From assembly GCA_036556145.1 (NCBI GenBank), contig DATBKB010000069.1, forward strand, positions 1 to 43,325: 43,325 nucleotides of DNA, in the 5' to 3' direction. The notes below the pieces were generated by a model. The model made no database searches and was not told the origin of the DNA. It worked only from the letters and a program-made list of their open reading frames with translations. The translations under genes and the position numbers were made by a program. Shown here piece by piece: positions 1-8,200 of the stretch. The DNA comes from JACDAV01 sp036556145 (lineage in GTDB: Bacteria > Chloroflexota > Limnocylindria > Limnocylindrales > CSP1-4). The first letter of the stretch is position 1. Each line of letters begins with the position of its first letter.

Positions 1-263
1 ACCCGGCGCGCCTGGAGATCGTCCGGCGCCTGGCCGACGGCGACGCCTCGGTGACCGACCTCATCGAGGAGATCGGCCTCTCCCAGCCGCTCGTCAGCTG
101 GCACATCGGCCGGCTCCGGGCTGCCGGGCTCGTCGCGACGCGGCGGACCGGGCGGGAGACGACGATCTCCCTGCGGCCCGAGGCGTTCGAGGCGTTCGCC
201 GCCCGGGAACGCGCGATCCTCGGGCTGGGCCGCGGCGCCGGTCCGACGCGGGCGGCCTCGTGA
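1..263 (+). CDS. ArsR-type winged-helix transcriptional regulator (5' end outside window)
   Basis: The open frame runs into the left edge of the window. Reading from base 3 gives PARLEIVRRLADGDASVTDL, then IEEIGLSQPLVSWHIGRLRAAGLV, which is the ArsR/SmtB winged-helix pattern: a PxRLxIL helix followed by the LSQPxVSxHxxxLxxAGLV recognition helix. Only the DNA-binding part and a short C-terminal tail are visible, and no metal-binding Cys is seen in this part. The stop codon overlaps the start of the next gene by 4 bp (GTGA), so it is probably co-transcribed and translationally coupled with the phospholipid operon, and may be its regulator. The ligand is unknown. Confidence 0.8.
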   Translation, partial: PARLEIVRRLADGDASVTDLIEEIGLSQPLVSWHIGRLRAAGLVATRRTGRETTISLRPEAFEAFAARERAILGLGRGAGPTRAAS

Positions 264-955
264 CCCAGTCGTTCGTGTCGCCGGCCTTGCGGCAGCGTGT
301 CCGGGGCTGGGCCACGCCGATCGCCCTGGGCCTCGGCCGCGTCGGCCTCACCCCGAACTCGCTCACAGTCATCGGCTTCGCCGGCACGTGCGTTGCCGCG
401 TGGGCGGCGGCGACCCAGCAGTGGCTGCTTGCCGGCGTCCTCGTCCTGGCGTTCGGGATCTTCGACCTCTTCGACGGGGCACTCGCTCGGGCCACCGGGA
501 AGGCGTCCCGCTTCGGGGCGTTCCTCGATTCGACGCTCGACCGAACCGGCGAGGGGCTCGTCTACGCCGGCATCGTTGTCGGCGCCGCGTGGGTCCATGC
601 CTACCCAGCCGCCTGGTTCGCGGCGTTCGCGCTCGCCTTGGCGTCGGTCGTCACGTACTCCCGCGCAAAGGCCGAAGCACTCGGCCTCGATGGCGAGGTC
701 GGCGTCGCTCCCCGTCCCGAGCGGCTCGTGCTCCTCGCCGGTGGCCTCATCGCGGCGGCGTTCCTGGGTGGCGTCCAGCCGCTCGAGATGTTCGGCCGCA
801 ACGAGGGCCTCGGGACCCGGGCCGACTCGACCGGCACGCTCGTCCTGGCCCTCGCCCTGGGGCTCATCGCCCTTCTTTCAGCAATCACCATTGTTCAACG
901 AATCGTGCACGTCAAGCGTCAGCTCGACGCCAAGGAACAGGAGAAGTCCTCGTGA
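260..955 (+). CDS. CDP-alcohol phosphatidyltransferase, probable phosphatidylinositol-phosphate synthase
   Basis: A 231-residue membrane protein with the complete CDP-alcohol phosphotransferase signature: D69, D72-G73, A76-R77, G86, D90 and D94 match DxxDGxxARx8GxxxDxxxD. These residues bind the CDP moiety and metal. Several hydrophobic segments follow. The family joins a CDP-lipid to an alcohol in the membrane. The next gene makes inositol 3-phosphate, so the likely acceptor is myo-inositol phosphate, giving phosphatidylinositol phosphate as in mycobacterial PgsA1. The GTG start overlaps the regulator stop, and the stop overlaps the next GTG start. Phosphatidylglycerophosphate synthase is an alternative that context makes less likely. 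Confidence 0.85.
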   Translation: MTQSFVSPALRQRVRGWATPIALGLGRVGLTPNSLTVIGFAGTCVAAWAAATQQWLLAGVLVLAFGIFDLFDGALARATGKASRFGAFLDSTLDRTGEGLVYAGIVVGAAWVHAYPAAWFAAFALALASVVTYSRAKAEALGLDGEVGVAPRPERLVLLAGGLIAAAFLGGVQPLEMFGRNEGLGTRADSTGTLVLALALGLIALLSAITIVQRIVHVKRQLDAKEQEKSS

Positions 956-2208
956 GCACCAACGGCAAGGAAAAGAACGGCACGGCGCCGGCAAACACGT
1001 GGGCGGGGAGCGCCCGGCGGAAGGACGGCAAGGTCCGCGTCGCGATCGTCGGCGTCGGCAACTGCGCGAGCAGCCTCGTCCAGGGCCGCTACTACTACGA
1101 GAAGGCGAAGGAAGACGACTTCGTCCCGGGGCTGATGCACGTCAACCTCGGTGGCTACCACATCCGGGACATCGAGTTCGTCGCCGCCTTCGACATCGAC
1201 AAGAACAAGGTCGGCAAGGACCTGTCCGAGGCGATCTACGAGAAGCCGAACAACACGTACGTCTTCCAGCAGGTCCCGCACCTGGGCGTACCGGTCGAGC
1301 GTGGGATGACCCACGACGGCCTGGGCAAGTACCTGAGCCAGATCATCGAGAAGGCGCCCGGCCCGACGGCCGACATCGTCGGCATCCTCCGCGAGCGCGA
1401 GGTCGACGTCATGGTCTCCTACCTGCCGGTCGGCAGCGAGGAGGCGACGAAGTGGTACGTCGAGCAGGCGCTCCGCGCCGGCGTGGCGTTCATCAACGCG
1501 ATCCCGGTCTTCATCGGTCGTGAGCCGTACTGGCAGCGCCGCTTCGCCGAGGTCGGCCTGCCGATCGTCGGCGACGACATCAAGAGCCAGGTGGGGGCGA
1601 CGATCACGCACCGTGTGCTGACCCGGCTGTTCATGGACCGCGGCGTCCGCCTCGATCGGACGTACCAGCTGAACTTCGGCGGCAACACCGACTTCCTCAA
1701 CATGCTCGAACGTGAGCGGCTCGAGTCGAAGAAGATCAGCAAGACGAACGCGGTCACGTCGATGCTCGACTACGAGCTGCCCGACGAGGACGTCCACGTC
1801 GGCCCGAGCGACCACGTGCCGTGGCTCGGCGACCGGAAGTGGTGCTACATCCGCATGGAGGGGACGACGTACGGCGACGTCCCGCTCAACGCCGAGCTCA
1901 AGCTCGAGGTCTGGGACTCGCCCAACTCGGCGGGCGTCATCACCGACGCGATCCGCTGCGTGAAGCTCGGCCTCGACCGCGGCCTCAAGGGCACGCTCGT
2001 CGCGCCGTCCGCCTACTTCATGAAGAGCCCGCCGGTCCAGATCCACGACGACGTGGCGCTGGCGCGGGTGGAGGCCTTCATCCGGGGCGAGGACGACGAG
2101 ACGCTCGTCGGCACGGAGACGCCGCCGAAGCGGCAGCTGCGGAAGCTCGCCGGGCGGTCCGCCTCGACCGCGACGGCTCGCTCGAAGGCGGCGACCGCGG
2201 CGAAGTGA
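952..2208 (+). CDS. ino1: Inositol-3-phosphate synthase
   Basis: Converts glucose 6-phosphate to 1D-myo-inositol 3-phosphate with bound NAD. The 418-residue protein has the Rossmann motif VAIVGVGNCASS at about residues 30-41. The family core appears as NFGGNTDFLNML, then SDHVPWLGDRKWCY, and a substrate-lysine region containing LKLEVWDSPNSAG. The sequence resembles the compact actinobacterial/archaeal form rather than the longer eukaryotic one. A GTG start at 952 is chosen because it overlaps the upstream stop (GTGA) and has a GGAG-type ribosome site just before it; the frame is open much further upstream but that part lies in the previous gene. The C-terminal 25 residues are a basic Ala/Ser/Thr tail. 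It supplies the substrate for the preceding phosphatidyltransferase. Confidence 0.95.
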   Translation: MSTNGKEKNGTAPANTWAGSARRKDGKVRVAIVGVGNCASSLVQGRYYYEKAKEDDFVPGLMHVNLGGYHIRDIEFVAAFDIDKNKVGKDLSEAIYEKPNNTYVFQQVPHLGVPVERGMTHDGLGKYLSQIIEKAPGPTADIVGILREREVDVMVSYLPVGSEEATKWYVEQALRAGVAFINAIPVFIGREPYWQRRFAEVGLPIVGDDIKSQVGATITHRVLTRLFMDRGVRLDRTYQLNFGGNTDFLNMLERERLESKKISKTNAVTSMLDYELPDEDVHVGPSDHVPWLGDRKWCYIRMEGTTYGDVPLNAELKLEVWDSPNSAGVITDAIRCVKLGLDRGLKGTLVAPSAYFMKSPPVQIHDDVALARVEAFIRGEDDETLVGTETPPKRQLRKLAGRSASTATARSKAATAAK

Positions 2209-3221
2209 CGGCCAGGGGAGCGGCACCGGCCCGGGCACAGGCGGTGGACCGCGAGGGCGCAGCCGCCCTGCCGCGCGGATCCGCGGCGCAGCGGCTGCGG
2301 GCCCTGGTCGTCGCGGTCGCCTCGTGGCTCGCCTGCCGCCTCCCGGCGCGCGTCGCGTACGGCCTCGCGGACGTGGCCGGCGCCGTCTGGTATCGCACCG
2401 CCCGCGGCCGAGCGGCGCTCGTCCGCCGCAACCTCGAGCGGGTGAGCCGGTCGCTCGCCGAGCGGGGATTGGGCGACCCGTCGGTCGAGGCCGCCGCCCG
2501 CGACCCGCGTGCGCTCGAACGCCTCGTCCGCCAGGTCTTCCGGGAAGGCGCTCGCTACTACCTCGAGGTGCTGCGCCTGCCCCTCGTGACGCCGGCGTTC
2601 GTCCGTGAGCGGCTGGAGGTCGTGACGCCGGACGTCGTCGACCGCGCCTTCGGCCCGGCCGGGCCGAGCATCTTCCTCGGGCTGCATTTCGGGGCCATCG
2701 AGCTGCCCGCGGTCTACCTCGCCGAGCGAAGCGGCGTCCGGGCCGCTGTTCCGATGGAAACCGTGGGCGACCCGGAGCTCCAGCGCTGGTTCGTCCGAAC
2801 CCGCGGCCGGCTCGGCGTCCGGATCGTGGGCATCCGCGAGGCGCGCCGCGAGCTGCTGGCCGCGCTGCGGCGGGGCGAGCCCGTCGGGATCGTGGGCGAT
2901 CGGGATCTGACCGGGGGCGGCATCGAGGTGCCGTTCTTCGGCGCGCCGGCGTCGTTGCCGATCGGGCCGGCGTTGCTCGCCATCGAGTCGGGCGCGAGCC
3001 TCTACGCCGTCACGGTCCGCCGCGGCCCCGATGGACGCTACTTCGGTGGCCTGCGCGAGATCGCGATCCCCGCCACTGGCAGCCGTCGCGAGCGGCTCAC
3101 GGCGGCGCTCGCCGCGACCGCCCGCGCCTTCGAGGATGGCATCGCCGAGGCGCCCGAGCAGTGGTGGGGCGCCGCGTTCCCGATCTGGCCCGACCTGGCG
3201 CCCGCGAGCGGCAAGCGATGA
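2205..3221 (+). CDS. Lysophospholipid/PIM acyltransferase, HtrB/PatA family
   Basis: A 338-residue protein of the LpxL/HtrB acyltransferase family. The catalytic HX4E motif is at H161-E166 (HFGAIE), in the context FLGLHFGAIELPAV. A later block, VGDRDLTGGGIEVPFFGAPASLPIGPALLA (about 230-258), is the conserved second family motif. One hydrophobic segment near residues 33-46 would anchor it to the inner membrane face. Members transfer an acyl chain from acyl-CoA or ACP to a glycolipid; in mycobacteria the homologue next to pgsA1 and pimA acylates phosphatidylinositol mannoside. The gene position here is the same, so that role is inferred. The GTG start at 2205 overlaps the ino1 stop. Confidence 0.85.
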   Translation: MTARGAAPARAQAVDREGAAALPRGSAAQRLRALVVAVASWLACRLPARVAYGLADVAGAVWYRTARGRAALVRRNLERVSRSLAERGLGDPSVEAAARDPRALERLVRQVFREGARYYLEVLRLPLVTPAFVRERLEVVTPDVVDRAFGPAGPSIFLGLHFGAIELPAVYLAERSGVRAAVPMETVGDPELQRWFVRTRGRLGVRIVGIREARRELLAALRRGEPVGIVGDRDLTGGGIEVPFFGAPASLPIGPALLAIESGASLYAVTVRRGPDGRYFGGLREIAIPATGSRRERLTAALAATARAFEDGIAEAPEQWWGAAFPIWPDLAPASGKR

Positions 3222-4066
3222 CCGACCGCCTCGGCCGGGCTGACCTCCACATCCACACGCTGGCCTCGGACGGCCTCGCCGGGATCGTCGAGATCCTCGA
3301 CGTCGTCGAGCGGGACACCGATCTCGACGTCATCGCGATCACCGACCACGAGCGAATCGACGCCGCGCTCGCGGCGCGGGCGCTGGCCCAGGACCGCGGT
3401 CTGCGGTTCGAGGTCGTCGTCGGCGAGGAGATCACGACCCGCGGCGGGCATCTCCTCGGCCTCTTCCTCGAGCAGCCGATCCGGCCGCTGCGCTCGCTGC
3501 GCTGGTCGATCGCCGCCATCCACGAGCAGGGCGGGCTCGCCATCCCGGCCCACCCGCTCGTGCCGTTCCCGCTGTGCGCGCAGGGCTTCATGCTCCGGCG
3601 GCTGCTGCGCGACCCCGATCCGCGCCACCACCCCGACGGCCTCGAGACGTTCAACCCCACGACGCTGGGCCGGCCGTGGCACAGCCGTGCCGTGCGGTTC
3701 GCCGAGGAGTACGGCCTCGCCCGAATCGGCAACAGCGACGCGCACACGTCCGACGCGATCGGCACCGGGTGGACGACGTTTCCCGGCCGGAGTGGCGAGG
3801 ACCTGCGGCGCGCGATCGTCGGCCGGACGACGCACCACCACGGGACGTTCCACGCGAGCCGGCCGCAGCTCCGTGTCTTCGGCCGGCAGCTCCGCAAGTA
3901 CGGTCGCGACGCCCGGGACACGATCCGCGGCCGCGTCCGGGCCGACGGCACCGGGCGCGACCTCGGCTACCCCGGCCACCCGAACGCCCGCGGGCGCGAG
4001 CGTGATCGTGAGGCGGGCCGGGACCGTGAGCGCGCCCGCCATCGGGAGCGCGAGCCCGAGCGGTGA
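3218..4066 (+). CDS. PHP-domain metal-dependent phosphoesterase
   Basis: A 282-residue protein with PHP-superfamily metal ligands: the HxH motif DLHIHT (H11, H13), AITDHE (about residues 44-49), GEEI (about 70), AHP (about 111) and NSDAH (about 172-176). Family members hydrolyse phosphate esters with two or three metal ions; the closest architecture is the YciV/TrpH-like stand-alone PHP. The last 70 residues are very basic and Arg/Asp/Glu-rich. The ATG overlaps the acyltransferase stop (ATGA) and the stop overlaps the next GTG. Its place between the acyltransferase and the mannosyltransferase suggests, but does not prove, that it dephosphorylates inositol phosphate or phosphatidylinositol phosphate, filling the step between synthase and mannosyltransferase. 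Confidence 0.8.
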   Translation: MTDRLGRADLHIHTLASDGLAGIVEILDVVERDTDLDVIAITDHERIDAALAARALAQDRGLRFEVVVGEEITTRGGHLLGLFLEQPIRPLRSLRWSIAAIHEQGGLAIPAHPLVPFPLCAQGFMLRRLLRDPDPRHHPDGLETFNPTTLGRPWHSRAVRFAEEYGLARIGNSDAHTSDAIGTGWTTFPGRSGEDLRRAIVGRTTHHHGTFHASRPQLRVFGRQLRKYGRDARDTIRGRVRADGTGRDLGYPGHPNARGRERDREAGRDRERARHREREPER

Positions 4067-5247
4067 AGATCGGGCTCGTCTCGCCGTACGTCTACCCGCT
4101 CCCCGGCGGCGTGACCCAGCACGTCCGCTACCTCTACGAGAACCTGCGGCTGCGCGGCCACGACGTCCGCATCCTCACGAGCTCCCACGGCCTCCAGCGC
4201 TCGTCCGACGGCGACATCATCCGGATCGGCAAGGGCTTCTCGGTGCCCGCGAACGGCTCCGTGGGGACGCTGACGGTGTCGCCGCGGTTCGTGTCGCAGG
4301 TCGGTGAGGTCCTCGACCGTGAGCGGTTCGATCTCCTCCACTTCCACGAGCCGTTCGTGCCGTTCCTCTCGCTCGTCGTCCTCCGCCAGTCGAAGAGCGT
4401 CAACATCGCGACGTTCCACGCCTACGGTGGCTTCTCGCCCGCGTACGAGCTCGGCAGCCGGCTGCTCCAGCGGTACGCGCGCCGCCTCCATGGCCGGATC
4501 GCGGTCAGCGCAGCGGCCCGCCACTTCATCGACCGCTTCTTCCCCGGCGACTACAAGGTCATCCCCAACGGCGTCGACGTCGGGTTCTACCGCCGCGCCG
4601 TGCCGATCGCCCGCTGGCAGGACGGCACGCGGAACATCCTGTTCGTCGGCCGCCACGAGCCTCGCAAGGGCCTCCTCGATCTCCTCAAGGCCTATCGGAT
4701 CCTCCGCAAGACCGGCTGCCAGTGCCGGCTGCTCGTGACGAACACCGGGCCGCAGGAGCGGGAGGCCCGCCGGTACGTGCTGACCCGCAAGCTCCAGGGC
4801 GTCGAGTTCCTCGGTCGCGTCTCCGACGACGAGAAGGCACAGCTGTTCAAGACCGCCGACGTCTACGTGTCGCCCGCCACCGGCCGCGAGTCGTTCGGAA
4901 TCGTGCTCCTCGAGGCGATGGCCGCCGGGACGCCCATCGTGTGCTCGGACATCCACGGCTACAAAGGCGTTGTCCGGCGAGGCCGCGAGGGCCTGCTCGT
5001 GCCGCCGCGCAAGCCGAAGGCGATCGCGGCCGCGGTCGGCCAGCTCCTCGCCGACGATGAGCTGCGCGAGGCCATGGGGCGCAACGGCGAGGCGCGAGCC
5101 GAGGAGTTCGGCTGGGATCGAGTCGCGGCGAAGGTCGACGACTACTACGGCTTCGTCATCCGCCGGCTCGCCGCGCAGGGCCAGCTGCCCCGGGACTTTC
5201 ACGCCGAGATCCCGCCGTCGCCGAGGGGCGCCGTCCAGGTCGCGTGA
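4063..5247 (+). CDS. GT4 glycosyltransferase, PimA-like phosphatidylinositol mannosyltransferase
   Basis: A 394-residue GT-B fold transferase. The N-terminal acceptor domain contains SPYVYPLPGGVTQHV (7-21), HFHEPFVP (93-100) and ATFHAY (116-121). The C-terminal donor domain has FVGRHEPRKGL (194-204) and the EX7E motif E276/E284, which contact the nucleotide sugar. The GGVTQHV loop, TFHAY histidine and RHEPRKG pair are those of mycobacterial PimA, which moves mannose from GDP-mannose to phosphatidylinositol on the cytosolic membrane face. It ends a six-gene run joined by 4-bp overlaps, with lipid and acyltransferase genes upstream, which supports that acceptor. Sugar specificity cannot be read from the sequence. 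Confidence 0.85.
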   Translation: MKIGLVSPYVYPLPGGVTQHVRYLYENLRLRGHDVRILTSSHGLQRSSDGDIIRIGKGFSVPANGSVGTLTVSPRFVSQVGEVLDRERFDLLHFHEPFVPFLSLVVLRQSKSVNIATFHAYGGFSPAYELGSRLLQRYARRLHGRIAVSAAARHFIDRFFPGDYKVIPNGVDVGFYRRAVPIARWQDGTRNILFVGRHEPRKGLLDLLKAYRILRKTGCQCRLLVTNTGPQEREARRYVLTRKLQGVEFLGRVSDDEKAQLFKTADVYVSPATGRESFGIVLLEAMAAGTPIVCSDIHGYKGVVRRGREGLLVPPRKPKAIAAAVGQLLADDELREAMGRNGEARAEEFGWDRVAAKVDDYYGFVIRRLAAQGQLPRDFHAEIPPSPRGAVQVA

Positions 5248-5265
5248 GCCGATCGGGCGATCAGC

Positions 5266-8200
5266 CTACGGGCGGGTCCCCGCGTACGCCGACCCGGTCC
5301 CGTCCTCGGTGGCGTCGAGCCGCCGCTCCGCCAGCGCGATGCGCCAGAGCCAGGCGCAGTAGCCGAGGATCGCCGCCGCGGCCGTGAGCGCCAGGAGCAA
5401 CGCGAGCGGGCCGAGCGCAAAGAGGCTCGGCGGCGCGATGTTCCGGTTGACGAGGCTCACCGGGAACTGGAACGGGTAGAGGTAGGTCGGCAGCACGCCC
5501 TGGTAGGCGTTGAAGACCGCGTCGGGCAGCGGCAGCCCGCTGATGTTCGGGTACCACACGAGGAACACCGCGGCGAAGGCGCCGATCAGGCCGATGACGA
5601 ACCGCCGCGCGTCCCGGGCCGTTGCGACGATCGCCGCCAACCCGAGCAGCGGCACCCCGACGAGGATGGCGATCGGCTCGACCGGGACGCCCTCGACGCG
5701 GAGAGCCGGAACCTCCGGGATGAACCGGGCGACGACGAACAGCCCGAGGAGGCCGAGCCCCGCGCCGACCGCGATCGGCAGCAGCGCGCCCCGGGTGCCG
5801 CGGCCGTCGGACGCGTCGTAGCGGTCGAGGGCCACGAACTGGCGCACGAGGAAGAAGACGGCGACACCGACGACGACCGCGAGCGCGGCTGTGCGCCAGG
5901 TGAGGACCATCTCCGGGATGAGCGTCGGGCACGCCTGCGAGCCGGGGTTCACCGCGTCGACGCGGACGTAGTTGCAGATCGGCCGGTGGAGGAGCCACAT
6001 CACGGCCGGGCCGATGACCGCGGCCCCCGCCGCGAGCCTGGCCATGAGCCACGTCCGGCGCGACGCGCCGTGCCACAGCTCGGCGATGAAGTAGGCCAGA
6101 CCCATGAAGAGGAACGGCAGCTCCGTGTAGTAGTGGTACTGGAACGCCGCCCGGTCGATGCGGGCCCACGGGATCCACTGGCAGGCGAACCCGATCGCGA
6201 CGAGGGCGAGGGCGAGGCTGCGCCGCTTGTACGCCTGCCACGCGGCAAAGGCCATGCCCGGGATCGCCATCCACCAGATCGCGAGGTTGCCGGCGTCGTA
6301 GATCGCCGCGGACGTGCCGCCGGCGAACGACTCCTGGTAGAACCACACCGGCTTGAGGTCGAGCGGCCAGGCCCACCACGGTGAGGACGCGGGATGGGCG
6401 TCGGTGAGCTCGTTGTGGTAGTCGTACATCGACTTCGTCAGGTCGACCAGCGTCTGGCCGCCGTGGCCCGCCGGCCAGCCGGGCACGAGCTGGTGCGAGT
6501 CGAGTCGCGCCCACGGCACGTACGACAGGACGTACACCGCGATCGGGATCGCGATGAGGCAGGCGACCATCCAGCCGACCGGGATCCCCAGCGCCCAGCC
6601 GGGTCGCAGCCAGCCCTCCGGCGCCGGCGCCGGCGACTCGAGGAGGCGAACCGGATCGTCGTGGCGCGGCGGCGGCGCGAGCGGGCCGAATCCGGCGCGC
6701 CCGGCGAGCCAGAACGCGGCCGCGACGGCGATCGAGAGGAACGCGAGCCCGAACGCGAGCTGAAGCGGCGTGGTCTCGATCGGCCCGACGTGGTAGAGCC
6801 GGTTCATCCGGCCCGTCGCGAGCGCGAGCAGGGCGACGCCGAGGCCGCCTATCGCCGGCGCCCCGATCGCGAAACGGAGCTCGTCGAACGACCACGCGAT
6901 CGGGTGGAGGACCATGACGACCGCGGCGAGCAGCGTCAGCGCGATCATGATCAGCATGAATGCCAGGTTGCCCTGGATCACGAGGCCACCGATCTGCCAG
7001 CCGGCCGCGGGCGGTGTATCCGCCGGCACGGAGATCGCCAGGTAGCCGAGGACCGTCGTGACGACGATGAGCCCGGCGAGGAGGACGACCCGTCCGAGCG
7101 CGCTCCGAGCGAGGATGAGGATCCCGAGCGCGCCGATCGCGTAGGCCGCGACCCACTTCGAGGCGAGTGCCAGGCCGAGCAGGACGCCGACGACGGGCAT
7201 GGCCACCCAGAACGCGCCGCGCCAGCGCCACCAGCCCGTCCAGAGGGCCGCGAAGAGCGTGTACGCGGCGACGATGAACAGGCCGACGTACGCGTCGTTC
7301 ATCGCGATCCGCGATTGGACGAAGAGCATCCCGTCGAGGAGCACGAGGAGCGCGACGACGACCGCGACGGCTCGACGCTCGAAGAGGATCCGGGCCAGGA
7401 CGTAGAGCAGGGCCGCCATCGCCACGCCCGCGAGCACGCCCGGGAGGCGCCACGCGAACGCATGCGACCCGACGTCGACGGTGGCCACGGTGCCGTCGGC
7501 CTCCAGGGCGAGGAGCTCCTGGCGATCGGAGGACAGGAAGGATTCGTTGACGTCCAGGGCGATCGCCGCCGGCGCGAACGGGAGTGCCGCGTCCGCGTAC
7601 ACGGCATTCGCGTGTGGCTCGATGACGTAGACGGTCGCCGCCTGGTCGGACGGCCGCCCGGCCGGCGGCGGCCCGAGGATGTGGATCTGGTCGCTCGACT
7701 CGTCGAAGCCGACCCAGCCGCCCGGAGCGGGGAGCGGGAACGTCTGGCCGAGGTTCGCGTCGTCCGGCGCCGACGTGCCGCCGACGGTCACGATCGCGTA
7801 CCGCGGCCCGTCGGGGTGGTCGTTCGTGACGTAGAGGCTCGGCTGGTCGAAGTTCGCGAAGGCCATCCCCTGGACGCCGCCGTCGAGCTGCATCCGCTGG
7901 ACGACGGCGCCGGCGCTCGGCGCGAGGAACGCGATGCCGCGGTCGTAGCCGACGGCGACCCGGGTCACGTCGTCGACCGAGATCCCCTCGAGCTCGCCGT
8001 TTGCGAGCGCGTCGTCGATCTCCGTGCGGCGGTCGCCGGTCTCGGGGATGGCGGCGATGACGACGCGGTCGGCCTCGGCCGTGAGCTGCGCCTCGTACTC
8101 GCCGGCATCGCCGCCCAGGACCGCGGCGAGGGTCGCGGCGGCGGCCGCGGGGTCGACCACGCTCGGGGGCCGGGCCACGACCGCGGTCGTCGTGCCGGCA

